From Liolophura sinensis (Eukaryota > Mollusca > Polyplacophora > Chitonida > Chitonidae), in contig NC_088298.1 of the NCBI RefSeq assembly GCF_032854445.1, positions 23,833,295 through 23,897,294 on the forward strand: a stretch of 64,000 bases of DNA. The letters are read 5' to 3'. How positions within the stretch are numbered: position 1 is the first letter of the stretch; every line of letters begins with the position of its first letter. A program made the translations under genes and the position numbers. Below the pieces are notes generated by a model that did no database searches, was not told the DNA's origin, and saw only the letters and a list, made by a program, of their open reading frames with translations. Shown in pieces: positions 26,525-38,497 of the stretch.

Positions 26525-27820
26525 CCATCCTTATATGTGGATCATGCCCATGTACATGTGGATCAGGTACACCTTACATGTGGATCATGTACACCTTACA
26601 TGTGGATCATGTACACCTTACATGTGGATCATTTACACCTCACATGTGGATCATGTACATCCTTACATGTGGATCATTTACACCTCACACGTGGATCATG
26701 CCCATGTACATGTGGATCATGTACACCTTACATGTGGATCATGAACACCTTACATGTGGATCATGCACACCTTACATGTGGATCATGTGCATCCTTACAT
26801 GTGGATCATTTACACCTCACACGTGGATCATGCCCATGTACATGTGGATCATGTACACCTTACATGTGGATCATGTACACCTTACATGTGGATCATGCAC
26901 ACCTCACATGTGGATCATGTACATCTTACATGTGGATCATGTACACCTCACATGTGGATCATGTACATCCTTACATGTGGATCATGTACACCTCACATGT
27001 GGATCATGCCCATGTACATGTGGATCATGCACACCTTACATGTGGATCATGCCCATGTACATGTGGATCATGCACACCTTACATGTGGATCATGCACACC
27101 TCACATGTGGATCATGCACACCTTACATGTGGATCATGTACACCTCACATGTGGATCATGCCCATGTACATGTGGATCATGCACACCTTACATGTGGATC
27201 ATGCCCATGTACATGTGGATCATGCATACCTTACATGTGGATCATGCACACCTTACATGTGGATAATGCACACCTTACATGTGGATCATGTACACCTCAC
27301 ATGTGGATCATGCCCATGTACATGTGGATCATGCACACCTTACATGTGGATCAGGTACACTTTACATGTGGATCATGCCCATGTACATGTGGATCATGTA
27401 CACCTTACATGTGGATCAGGTACACTTTACATGTGGATCATGCCCATGTACATGTGGATCATGCACACCTTACATGTGGATCATGTACATCCTTACATGT
27501 GGATCACGTACACCTTACATGTGGATCATGTACACCTTACATGTGGATCATGTACACCTCACATGTGGATCATGCCCATGTACATGTGGATCATGCACAT
27601 CTTACATGTGGATCAGGTACACTTTACATGTGGATCATGTACATCCTTACATGTGGATCATTTACACCTCACATGTGGATCATGTACATCCTTACATGTG
27701 ATCATGTACACCTCACATGTGGATCATGTACATACTCACATGTGGATCATGTACACCTCACATGTGGATCATGTACAACTCACATGTGGATCATGTACAC
27801 CTTACATGTGGATCATCTAC
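26525..27820. repeat. 22/23-bp tandem array (about 57 units)
   Basis: Unit ACATGTGGATCATGTACACC then TT, with variants (CCCATGT, CATCC, CACCTC). Because the unit is not a multiple of three and has no stop, overlapping frames of several hundred codons stay open; these are not genes. Confidence 0.97.
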
Positions 27821-28055
27821 ATGTGTTCTTCTATACACGACAACACAAAAATTATATTACACTGCATTTCACTTCAAGTTTAGCATTTTTCAAGTCACAA
27901 ATTTTTATCCAGCTTATAGGGCCAGTTATACAGTTTTCTGAGAAGTTTGATTATATATGTACATGTAAGTTTATAATAAGTACCAGACAATCTCTTAGGG
28001 TTCAAAAAGGAAACTTTAACAAAAACCCCCCCCCCAGAAAAATCATCTTGTTTGA

Positions 28056-28322
28056 TTTTTTTTTTTTTTTTGATTGTTGTTTTACACCGCACTCAAGAAT
28101 ATTTCACTTATACGATGGCCGTCAGCATTATGGTGGGTGGAAACCGGGCAGAACCCGGGGGAAACCCACGACCATCCGCAGGTTGATGCCAGACCTTCCC
28201 ACGTACGGCCGGAGAGGAAGCCAGCATAGGCTGGTCTTGAACTCACAGCAACCGCATTGGTGAGAGGCTTCTGGGTCACTACGTTGCGCAAGCGCGCTAA
28301 CCGACTGAGCCACGGAGGCCCC
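28056..28322 (-). mobile_element. SINE A, full length, with 12-bp target-site duplication
   Basis: Complete inverted copy from a T-rich tail to the head (GACTGAGCCACGGAGGCCC). Flanked by perfect CATCTTGTTTGA repeats at 28044-28055 and 28323-28334, which proves insertion by target-primed reverse transcription and fixes both ends. Confidence 0.95.
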
Positions 28323-28365
28323 CATCTTGTTTGAACTGTGTACAACAATGAATATACATGTATCA

Positions 28366-28616
28366 TTTATTTATTTATTTGACTGGACTTTTACGCTGTA
28401 CTCAATACGATTATAGGATGGCGGCCAGCATTATAGCAGGAAGAAAACACACACAGCATGGGGTGAAACCCAGGATGATTCGCAGGTTGCTGACAGACCT
28501 TCATACATACCGCCGGGAAGGAAGCCAGCAGGCATGAGCTGGACTTGAACTCACAGGGACCGCATTGGTGGGAGGCGTTCCTGGGTCACTGCGCCGCCCT
28601 TGGCCACTGAGGTCCC
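28366..28616 (-). mobile_element. SINE A, near full length
   Basis: Second inverted copy 44 bp beyond the first. More diverged in the body, and the head ends GGCCACTGAGGTCCC. Confidence 0.85.
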
Positions 28617-29352
28617 TTACACATATTGCGTACATCTACATGTTTGTGCATTGTAACCATTCTTGTTTTCATACTTCTTACTACATCACAAACCCTGGCT
28701 AACATCATGCTGTTGGTTTTATTTTATTTCACTGAACCTTTTTCCTTTCTTGATTAACTTCTGTTTTCAAATCTTAATGGTTTTATTACATGATGATTTG
28801 TACACTTTACACCTGGCACAGAGAATATCGGCTGCTGTTTTTCTCTTAAACAATCAATATTTCCCATATTATATACCCTACACAGCGTCCTCACCAGTCC
28901 TCTGTACAACTCCTCTGCCTGATTGACACTGATCACTTGAAGATATACCTGGGGCTTTATGCTATGATGATCACAGAATCGCACCAAATACATTGACCAT
29001 GACGACATTGCTCATTGTGCATTTTTCTACTGATCTCAGAAAGATGTTCTGAGGTTTGTTTCAAAGGTGCATGTACACTGTACTTTAACACAGGGTGATA
29101 TACAAGTGGAATAATCCAAGTTTTAACACCAAAACTCATATTTTACACCATTTATTTGCTCCCAAAAATGCCTGTTCGGGGCGAAATGATAGGTTTTTTA
29201 GGATTAGTCCTTAATCTGACCTATAATGTAAATATGATACTTTAAAGCAATAGAGCAGTATGCACATTATCAGACACAAAACGTTTTGGTTACATCGGCA
29301 CAAACAGAATGACTTTCTTCAGACTTTTCACATGCTGTTTTACGAAACAGTT

Positions 29353-29470
29353 GAAGTTTTTTCCCCCCCGACCTCCGATTTTCTCCCACCATAATGCTAG
29401 CTACCGTCGTAGTAGTGAAATATTCTCGAGTTGGCCATAAAACACCAATCAAATAAATAAATAAATAAAG
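29353..29470 (+). mobile_element. SINE A 3' half
   Basis: Starts in the GTTTTCTCCCACCATAATGC block and ends with AAATAAATAAATAAAT. Confidence 0.75.
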
Positions 29471-30218
29471 TTTGTTTTTCATTTACCCTAATGTTAGAAA
29501 ATCTGAATCATCGTCAGAATCAAGAGAATAAGGGAGGTAAATTGCCTTCTCAGTTACATGTATGTGTAAATTTACGTGCAAAAAACTTTCTAACATGAAC
29601 AGGATAATATTTCACCAAAGATATCGAAAGCGGAGAAAACATGGTCAGTCACCCACATGTATGTAATTCTCAAGTCAGCGTGCACCAGTGATTTTTCGTG
29701 TATCTATAACATTAATGTAGATTCAATCTTCACTCAAGTACATGTGCACACAAGCATAATCTCTTAACCTTACTAAACTCTGCATTGCTCAACGGCAATG
29801 GGTACAGTACCACAGCCGTACCCCCACACCCACACGCACAAGCATGCTGCTTGTCAGTGCCCCATACCTAACACCTCACAACGCTATCTGATACTGCACC
29901 AATAAGAGCCAAATCTTCCCAATTAGTTTCCAGTTGACCTCTGACCTTCTGAGTCAGCTGACAGATCCAGGTCATAATCTCCTGTGGATTCCTGGAGTCA
30001 GATTTCTAACTCCAGCACAGATCCTGGAATTTATTTAATTAAAAGCCAGCACTAATTGAATGCTGTGGACTTGCATATAAGTGAGATAAACTCTGCAATT
30101 GTGTGTGATGTCAGTAACACCAAAACTAGACCAGGCAATGATGGCAAGAGCGGGATCTTGTTTTACACCAGCAGACATGTATGTGCAGGGCTTTCATGAT
30201 CTTTTTGAGTAAAAGGCT

Positions 30219-30429
30219 ACACTGTAATTCTTTGACCTTTTTGCATGTTTGCAAAGCATTTATTTTAGCATATTCTGAAGGCATTTTTCTGAGTTGAATG
30301 ATAAAATTATTCTTTTCGTGAAGCCCTGAAACTGACCAATCCAACCAATATAATTTTGTCTCCAAAATCAAATCAAAAATGAGCGTATATTGCTCTTTCA
30401 TAGGCAAAAAGGTTGCACAACTAGGGTAC
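30219..30429 (-). mobile_element. M1 element
   Basis: Inverted copy with both ends (ACTGTAATTCTTTGACC, GGCAAAAAGGTTGCACAACT). Confidence 0.76.
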
Positions 30430-30677
30430 CCTGGAAAGGTAGCATGCCATATGGCATATAAATGAAGGAAAATAGAAGTATCGGTCACAGTTGAAGGCCA
30501 CCTCTTCAAAATTTTACTACAGCAGCAATTGGATTCTGCAGGTACATGTACATGTACAGTATATACATGTAAGTAACCATGTTTTAATAAATCCCCTGTA
30601 TATGTCATAATTTGGGCACTTCAATCAAAACACAGGGACATATATCTGTCTTCCTAAGTGTCTAGGGTTAACAACCA

Positions 30678-30796
30678 GGGGCCCGTTTCACAAATTGCAG
30701 ATAACTTCCATGGGGTCCAGTACTTTAAGTATTACACTCCATGCTACCTGTAGTTACCTGAACATATTGCTACATGCACTTTGTAAAACAGGGCCC
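30678..30796. mobile_element. M3 GGGGC-ended hairpin element
   Basis: Ends GGGGCCCGTTTCACAAAT and TTTGTAAAACAGGGCCC are near-perfect inverted repeats of about 18 bp. 119 bp, noncoding, MITE-like. Confidence 0.7.
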
Positions 30797-30900
30797 AACA
30801 CTAGACTAAGACAGTCCATGTTACGAAACAAACATTTGACTAGAGTCTACATAAATCAGAGGGCGAAACATTAGAAACATTTTTCAGTGCTTTGGATAAA

Positions 30901-31163
30901 TTTTATTTATTTATTTCATTGGTGTTTAATGCCGTACTCAAGAATATTTCACTTATATGACCCCGGCCAGCATTATAGTGGGAGGAAACCGGGCAGAGCC
31001 CACAGAAAACCCACGACCAGCCACAGGTTGCTGCAAGACCATCCCACATACGGCCAGAGTGGAAGCCAGCATGAGCTGGACTTGAACTCACAGCGACCAC
31101 ATTGGTGAGAGACTCCTGGGCCATTATGCTGCACTAACGAGCTAACCTACTGAGCCACGGAGG
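30901..31163 (-). mobile_element. SINE A, full length (part of a duplicated composite)
   Basis: Inverted copy from tail (TTTTATTTATTTATTTC) to head (ACTGAGCCACGGAGG). The sequence beyond the head (31164-32122) also accompanies the SINE at 37860, see the paired-segment entries. Confidence 0.9.
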
Positions 31164-32122
31164 GTGGGTAAAGGATGGGTGCATGTGCAGCGTTAATTTT
31201 GATCCCTTTACATGTCATGCTGACTCACATCTGACTAACATCTGACTAAAACAGACTAAGGTATCTACATGTATATACTGGATGGCGGTAATAAAACATA
31301 TATGGTTTTTTTTTGGGGGGGGGGGGGGGGGCAGGGAGGGATTTTTAGGTCAATTGCAGTATACTACATTATCCCTTATCTTCAGCTATCCTCTTGTATC
31401 TCCTAGTCTCCCCCACTCTCCTACCCCTCACCCCTTTTTGGCAGGGAGGGATTTTTAGATCAATTACAGTATATTTCATTATCCCTTGTCATCAGCTTTT
31501 CTCTTGTGTCCCCCAGTCCCCTACCCCTCACCCCTTTTTGGCAGGGAGGGATTTTTAGGTCAATTACAGTATATTTCATTATCCCATGTCTTCAGCTTTT
31601 CTATTGTCTCCCCCAGTCTCCTACCCCTCATCCCTTTTTGGCAGGGAGGGATTTCTAGGTCAATTACAGTATACTACATTATCCCTTGTCTTCAGCTATC
31701 CTCTTATATCCCCTAGTCTCCCCTAGTCTCCCCCACTCTCCTACCCCTCATCCCTTTTTGGCAGGGAGGGATTTCTAGGTCAATTACAGTATACTACATT
31801 ATCCCTTGTCTTCAGTTATCCTCTTGTATCTCCTAGTCTCCCCCAATCTCCTACCCCTCACCCCTTTTTGGCAGGGAGGGATTTTTAGGTCAATTACAGT
31901 ATACTACATTATCCCTTGTCTTCAGCTATCCTATTGTATCTCCAAGTCTCCCCCACTCTCCTACCCCTCACTGTCAAACTCTTCCCAACATCTACATGTA
32001 CCAGTATGAGTCACCCTGTGTAGACATGAACCTCTCTCAATCTTTCCTGTTAACACTGCTGAAAACACTTACCCCTTTCCCTATCTAAAATTCAGTGTGA
32101 CAGATTTTCTTTGTTTTGATCA
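31164..32122 (+). repeat. Composite segment, copy 1 (with expanded array)
   Basis: From GTGGGTAAAGGATGGG beside the SINE head to TTCTTTGTTTTGATC. The same sequence occurs inverted at 37442-37859, also attached to a SINE A head. Here an internal unit of 100-120 bp has expanded to six copies. Confidence 0.85.
31331..31970. repeat. 100-120-bp tandem array (6 units)
   Basis: Units start GCAGGGAGGGATTTTTAGGT at 31331, 31441, 31541, 31641, 31761 and 31881. Lies inside composite segment copy 1, after a 17-base G run. Confidence 0.93.
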
Positions 32123-32293
32123 CCAATGTGAACTAAACTGACCTGTAGACAAATGACGCATTATACATGTAAGTGTAATGGATGCGCAGACATGACTTTC
32201 TGCACTGCCTTAGGATTCTGCTTAACAGTTTCTTTGGTGACTTCAGCGTTCATGTTCAAGTTTTGCCAACAGCAGTCTTAAAATGGCTATAAT

Positions 32294-32374
32294 TATTTAT
32301 TGGATTGGTGTTTTGTGCTGTACTCAAGAATATTTTCAATTACATGACGTCGGCCAGCATTATGGCTGGAGGAA
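32294..32374 (-). repeat. SINE A 3' fragment
   Basis: Inverted tail and end of body (TATTTATTGGATTGGTGTTT to GCATTATGGCTGGAGG). Confidence 0.7.
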
Positions 32375-32410
32375 CAAGGCTATCAAGCTCCTCATCATAC
32401 TTGTACATTG

Positions 32411-33300
32411 AGTTTTATTAGAAGGTTTACGGTGCATGCATGTATAACAGATTGGAGCAATAAACATGTAGGGTTTCACTTATACCTTTTAACATGGCTA
32501 CCAAGTGGATTCATACACTGAGTTTTATTAGAAGGTTTACGGTGCATGCATGTATAACAGATTGGAGCAATAAACATGTAGGGTTTCACTTATACCTTTT
32601 AACATGGCTACCAAGTGGATTCATACACTGAGTTTTATTAGAAGGTTTATGGTGGATGCATGTATAACAGATTGGAGCAATAAACATGTAGGGTTTCACT
32701 TATACCTTTTAACATGGCTACCAAGTGGATTCATACACTGAGTTTTATTAGAAGGTTTACGGTGGATGCATGTATAACAGATTGGAGCAATAAACATGTA
32801 GGGTTTCACTTATACCTTTTAACATGGCTACCAAGTGGATTCATACACTGAGTTTTATTAGAAGGTTTATGGTGGATGCATGTATAACAGATTGGAGCAA
32901 TAAACATGTAGGGTTTCACTTATACCTTTTAACATGGCTACCAAGTGGATTCATACACTGAGTTTTATTAGAAGGTTTACGGTGGATGCATGTATAACAG
33001 ATTGGAGCAATAAACATGTAGGGTTTCACTTATACCTTTTAACATGGCTACCAAGTGGATTCATACACTGAGTTTTATTAGAAGGTTTATGGTGGATGCA
33101 TGTATAACAGATTGGAGCAATAAACATGTAGGTTTTCACTTATACCTTTTAACATGGCTACCAAGTGGATTCATACACTGAGTTTTATTAGAAGGTTTAC
33201 GCTAGATTTAACAATTTGGAGCCATATAGCAGTTTTCACACACTGAGTTTTATTAGAAGGTTTACAACAGATGTAACAGTTTGGAACCATACAGCAGTTT
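32411..33300. repeat. 110-bp tandem array (7 units plus decayed end)
   Basis: Unit AGTTTTATTAGAAGGTTTAC to CAAGTGGATTCATACACTG with exact 110-bp steps from 32411 to 33180. Units alternate TACGGTGGA and TATGGTGGA, hinting at a two-unit step. Confidence 0.96.
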
Positions 33301-33727
33301 AACCTAACCTTTCAACATGGCTACCTAGTGGATCCATACACTAAGTCTTATACGAAGGTCTATGGTAGACAGTCTATGTACATGTAGTTTGGAGCCAGTT
33401 TGAGACTGGAGGGAAAAATGTATAAGAAAAGATTCGACACTTATAGTTGGCATTTTCACACTTTTACTGTCATCATCATCACAAGTTTGGGTAAAAATTC
33501 CAAACTGTCTGGAGCTTGCAATATTAGATTGAACTATTTATGAATTGTACCACTTCCTAAAACTTGTGATCGCTCCAGGATAAAAATATTATAGCTCTAA
33601 GTGCATGTACTAAATGTTAGGCACAATGTTCCATACTATCCATGTACACATATTCAGTGTGCACTGAAGTGTGAGCAAGGTTTGCATATTTATTAAACTG
33701 TGATATTGCATCTTTACCTTTTTGACC

Positions 33728-33790
33728 CCATTACCTTAATTCCTCAACCTTTTCGCATATGAAAGAAGAACGTTCTGATTTATTTCTTTG
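33728..33790 (+). repeat. M1 end fragment
   Basis: ACCTTAATTCCTCAACCTTT then TCGCATATGAAAG: left end of M1 only. Confidence 0.6.
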
Positions 33791-33845
33791 ATTCCTCAAC
33801 ATACACTGTACGTGTTTAAGTTGCGTTTCAAGATTTGCATGCCTC

Positions 33846-33990
33846 ACAGAGTCAAAACTGGCTTCCTGAATCAAAACTGGCTTACAGAGTCAAAACTGGC
33901 TTCCTGAATCAAAACTGGCTTAGAGTCAAAACTGGCTTATAGAGTCAAAACTGGCTTCCTGAATCAAAACTGGCTTACAGATTCAAAATT
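33846..33990. repeat. TCAAAACTGGCTT short array
   Basis: About eight units of 14-20 bp alternating CAGAGTCAAAACTGGCTT and CCTGAATCAAAACTGGCTT. Confidence 0.9.
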
Positions 33991-34987
33991 GGCTTTGTGG
34001 TAGTCTACCTGTAGAATGTGGCCTGTAAATTTTAATAATTCACACCCTACTTTGCACACATTTCATTTTGCCAGCATTCCTCATTGTTTACATACATGTA
34101 CATATATATTTAAACATTACGTCTATATGTACATGTGTACTTGTCTCCGTGAATTCCATTCGACGCATGTCAAATATAAAGAAAAGCAAATGTTATGCAT
34201 ATATGCCTGATATTTATATTTAAGCACTTGCCAAGTCCTTTGTCTTGATAATAGAAAGAAACATATGCCAGTGGTCTGGTGAGACAAACACATAAACATT
34301 CATTTGTCGAGCAGATCATGGTGGTAGAGCAACAAACAGCAGCTTTATTATCTCATCCTGCTTTTTTCTTGTCTTCTTAGTTTCTCCCAGAATTACTACC
34401 AATTAATGTTATGTGATTGGTAATCAAGTGGATTGGCCATGTGTGTTTTTTTTTCTCTGTCCAATCAGGCGTCTTCTGCTCAAATTCTGCGGAAGTGCCT
34501 CTCCCCCCTTCCCCCCCCCCCCCCCCAACCAAAAAAACGTGAAATGTCATTATGAAGATGCAGTGGTTACGTAACAGTGTCTGAAATCACAGTTGGATGT
34601 GAATAGACTGTAAACTGGTTTTCTGTGAAGAGATGAGAATTGAGGCATTGGCTTTTTGTAAAGCAGCACAGATTTATTTGTGCTACTTGACGACTTCTGT
34701 GAGATACATGCAGAATTACATTGTATAAACCTCTTGCTTTTGGAAACATTACAGGCACAAACATTTGCCTGATTTCTCATCTTTCTCTGCCATTACAGGG
34801 AGTTAAGTGTGGCTGTGTTCTCTACATGCCTAAGGTGTGGTGATGGAAAAAGCTAAATATTACTGAAGCAATCTGTTGGCTACAAAGGCAGTCTGTTGGC
34901 AACTTGCTTATACTGTTTACACTGCCAATCTTCAGTCTTCAATTAAATTGGTGGCAGAAGAATTGCATGTTCAGCACCTAATTTGCT

Positions 34988-35208
34988 TTAATTACGCTAA
35001 ATCTTCCACCTTTTCACTAAAGCACTTTTTTCAGTGGAATTTATGCATACAATTATTATGAAAATGATTCTAAAAATGATTTTGTGTGTCATTAAAGGTG
35101 GGAGCTTCATAAGACTGTGCCAAGTATTTTTCTACAACCCATGGTTCTCTCAGAATGTTTCAAAATACTGGTCGCAGAGGTGGTTGAAAAGGTTGAAGAA
35201 TTACAGTA
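34988..35208 (+). mobile_element. M1 element, degraded core
   Basis: Ends ACGCTAAATCTTCCACCTTT and GAAAAGGTTGAAGAATTACA are clear; the core between them is largely unlike the other copies. Confidence 0.6.
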
Positions 35209-35341
35209 TGTTGTAGATGCCATAGCCTGTTAAGATTACCTCTGCTGCTAAAACTAACATTTTTCCAGTGGTATATATCATCCTTCATGTGCATATATAC
35301 ATTTAAAACAACCCTTAAAACAACTTTTTAAAAGTGCACTC

Positions 35342-35505
35342 CGGCCGTACGTGCGAAGGTCTGTCAGCAACCTGCGGAAGGTAGTGGGTTTCCCACGAGC
35401 ATTGTCCGGTTTTCTCCCACCATAATGCTGGTCATCGTCGTATAAGAGAAATATTCTTGAGTATGGCGTAAAACACCAATCAAAGAAATAAATAAATCAA
35501 TAAAT
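35342..35505 (+). mobile_element. SINE A, 5' truncated, with target-site duplication
   Basis: From CCGGCCGTACGTGCG to the tail. Flanked by AAAAGTGCACTC (35330-35341) and AAAAGTGGACTC (35506-35517), one mismatch in 12. Confidence 0.9.
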
Positions 35506-35632
35506 AAAAGTGGACTCTAACACTCTCAGAATGTAGCTAAATGAACACCTCCAGTCATGCATAAAATGATGAGTCAAATCCTGTAGGCTTACATGTAATG
35601 TATGTGTACATGTACATATGTAGGGTGCCTTT

Positions 35633-35841
35633 TAGTTTTTGCATGTTTGCACGGTGTTTATTCAAGTATATTCTGAAGACATTATTCGGTGTAGACTGAT
35701 AAAAGTATACTTTTTGTGAAGCCCTGACAATGGTTAATCCAACCAATGTGGTTTCATCTCCAAAATCATGTTGAAAATGTGCATAAATTGCACTGAAAGT
35801 TGCTCTTTCATATGCAAAAAGGTTGAAGAATTGGGGTACAT
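35633..35841 (-). mobile_element. M1 element
   Basis: Inverted copy with core GTTTCATCTCCAAAATCATG and right end GCAAAAAGGTTGAAGAATTG; left end damaged. Confidence 0.77.
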
Positions 35842-35911
35842 GTAATATGTGTCTATATGTATTATGTAGCGTGTAGCATTGTTCAGTCAGAATATATTTA
35901 TGTCGTACCTT

Positions 35912-36180
35912 TTCAGTCATATGATAAGGAAGGAATTCCTAAAGTGCATGTAATGTGCAGCCTTGTTGCAGGGCGGATTTCCACTGCTCTTGCACTTCTT
36001 CACTGAGACGCCTTACCGAAGGCAAGTAAGCCGCTCCACCTGAGCCATTATACTGATACAGTTCAACCAGTTGTTCCACTATCCCCTTCATGCTGAACGC
36101 CAAGCGAGGAAGTTATAACTTCCTCTTTTAAAATCTTAGTTGTGACTCGACCCAGGATTGACCCTGGATCTATCGCTCCC
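35912..36180 (-). mobile_element. SINE B, near full length
   Basis: Inverted copy from CAGTCATATGATAAGGAAGG to GATCTATCGCTCCCGAAGC; the head end is lost. Confidence 0.85.
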
Positions 36181-37071
36181 GAAGCATTAAAGGTTCTGAT
36201 CATAAACTTTAATGGTGCCGTTTTTAAGAAATTTTAAAATGCAACTCAAAATGAGTTTATAACACAGAGTAAAAACAAAACAACTCTGTTTATTCCCAGA
36301 GTTTAGAAGTCTGTGAATCAAAGAAATTTACAGGAAAACTTTTTTAATTGGTATACCATCATATTCTTGTTTAATTCATTTAATAGTTTTAATTCAGCTT
36401 GTTCAGTCTGGGCGGCAAACAGTTTTGGGAGCCCAAACGTTATTCAGAACCAAAGTGATTCTAGATATGGCCCTACATGTCCTAACTGTCATCATCAAAG
36501 CAATTTATAAAATATGTTAACAATTGCATCCCACGATTATTTTATACCCATATAAAACTACATTTCAATGAAATAAACCATTAAGAATATGGAAAATATT
36601 AATGTAGCCTCTGCCATTACACTAGACATCAGTAACATTGAGAACAGAATGGGAGGCTTTGTTCACTTGTCTCTGGCATGTTGTCCTTGTACAGCGTGAC
36701 ATGCCCAACTAATTACATAAGGCATGATTGTTTTCATGGGGTAAAAGCACATCCATATACTGTATGCATAATGTAAACAGCTCACTATACATGTATGCTT
36801 TGTACACTCTGTCCATGTACATGCATGTACCTGTATGTAGGCTTTTAAACCCTTGTGTATCTGAGATACAAATAAACTTAGAAAACAGCCGTCTCAGCTA
36901 GGCCATGCTGCTTGTTCCATTGACCACACACTATTTTAACAAAGGGGGCAACTGGCTTAGGTAGGCACTTTGTCATACAACAGAGCAATTTTAAGTTACA
37001 TCTATTGAGGTACATGGTCATTATCAATTCATGCTCATTTCATGAAAGCTGAACCCTCATTTCATTCACAT

Positions 37072-37441
37072 TGCATCCCAGGTGCCACTGACACTGCATC
37101 CTGGTGTCATTAACACTACATCCTTGTACCATCCACACTGCATCCTGGTCCCATTAATACTGCATCCTTGTGTCATTAATACAGCACCCTAGTCCCATTA
37201 GCACCACATCCTTACACCATTAGCACTACATCCTCACACCATAAACATTACATTCGTATGCCATTAACACTGCATCCTAGTGCCATTAACACTGCATCCT
37301 GGTGCCATTAACACTGCATCCTGGTGTCATTAAACATGCATCATAGTGTTATTAAACATGCATCCTGGTGTCATAATGCATTCTGGTATCATTAACAATG
37401 CATCTTGGTGTCATTAATTATGCATCCTTACACCAGTAACA
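37072..37441. repeat. 22-bp degenerate array, left part
   Basis: Unit CATTAACACTGCATCCTGGTG with much variation. Continues at 38116 after the composite insertion. Confidence 0.9.
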
Positions 37442-37859
37442 TCAAAACAAAGAAAAACTGTCACAATGAATTTTAGATAGGGAAAGGGCTAAGTGTTTTC
37501 AGCAGTGTTAACAGGAAAGGTTGAGAGAGGTTCATGTCTACACAGGGTGACTCATACTGGTACATGTAGTTGTTGGGAAGAGTTTGACAGTGAGGGGTAT
37601 GAGAGTGGGGGAGACTGGGGAAGACTAGGAGATACAAGAGGATAGCTGAAGACAAGGGATAATGTAGTATACTGTAACTGACCAAAAATCCCTCCCTGCC
37701 CAAAAAAAAAAAAAACATACATGTTTTATTACTGCCATTCAGCATATACATGTATATACCTTAGTCTCTTTTAGTCAAATGTTAGTCAGATGTGAGTCAG
37801 CATGACATGTAAAGGGATCAAAATTAAGGCTGCACATGCACCCACCTTTTACCCAATGC
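37442..37859 (-). repeat. Composite segment, copy 2 (unexpanded)
   Basis: Inverted relative of 31164-32122 with a single internal unit. With the SINE at 37860-38114 it interrupts a 22-bp tandem array, TTACACCA lying at both junctions. Confidence 0.85.
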
Positions 37860-38114
37860 GGGGCCTCTGTGGCTCAGTTAGTTAGCGCGCTAGTGCTGGG
37901 AGTCTCTCACCAATGCGGTCGCTGTGAGTTCAAGTCCAGCTCATGCTGGCTTCCTCTCCGGCCGTACGTGGGAAGTTCTGCCAGCAACCTGCTGATGGCT
38001 GTGGGTTTCCCCCGGGCTCTGCCTGGTTTCCACCCACCATAATGCTGGTAGCCGTCGTATAAGTGAAATATTCTTGAGTACGGCATAAAAAACCAATCAA
38101 ATAAATAAATAAAT
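37860..38114 (+). mobile_element. SINE A, full length (part of a duplicated composite)
   Basis: The best preserved copy: head GGGGCCTCTGTGGCTCAGTT, box B GAGTTCAAGTCCAGC, body, and tail AAATAAATAAAT. With the 418 bp on its left it forms a unit inserted in a tandem array. Confidence 0.93.
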
Positions 38115-38115
38115 T

Positions 38116-38497
38116 ACACCATAAACACTGCACCCTGGTGTCATGAACACTGGATCCTGGGGTCATTAACACTGGACGCCAGCCCTATGAACACTATCAT
38201 GGGGTCAATAACACTGGATGCCAGCCCTATGAACACTACCATGGGGTCAATAACACTGGATGCCAGCCTCATGAACACTGCATCCTGGTGTCATTAACAC
38301 TGGAAGCCAGCCCTATGAACACTATCATGGGGTCAATAACACTGGATGCCGGCCCTATGAACACTAACCTGGGGTCAATAACACTGGAAGCCAGCCCTAT
38401 GAACACTATCCTGGGGCCAATAACACTGCATCCTGGTGTCATTAACACTGGATGTCAGCCCTATTAACACTATCCTGGGGCCAATAACACTGCTATT
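38116..38497. repeat. 22-bp degenerate array, right part
   Basis: Same CATTAACACTGCATCCTGGT family, here mixed with a longer CCAGCCCTATGAACACTATC variant. Confidence 0.88.

Larger units (their letters stand above)
27821..30218. other. Intronic stretch dominated by SINEs
   Basis: Two SINE A copies in tandem orientation (28056, 28366) and a half copy at 29353. 28617-29350 and 29471-30218 are unique and noncoding. Confidence 0.5.

Noticed and set aside
26504-28263. Open frames of 459 and 580 codons on the plus strand
   Set aside because: They are the 22/23-bp array read in different frames; the longer one even runs into a SINE. No real protein features.
30126-30608. 160-codon minus-strand frame
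   Set aside because: Mostly an inverted M1 element; similar chance frames occur in the M1 copies at 4085, 12005 and 35555.
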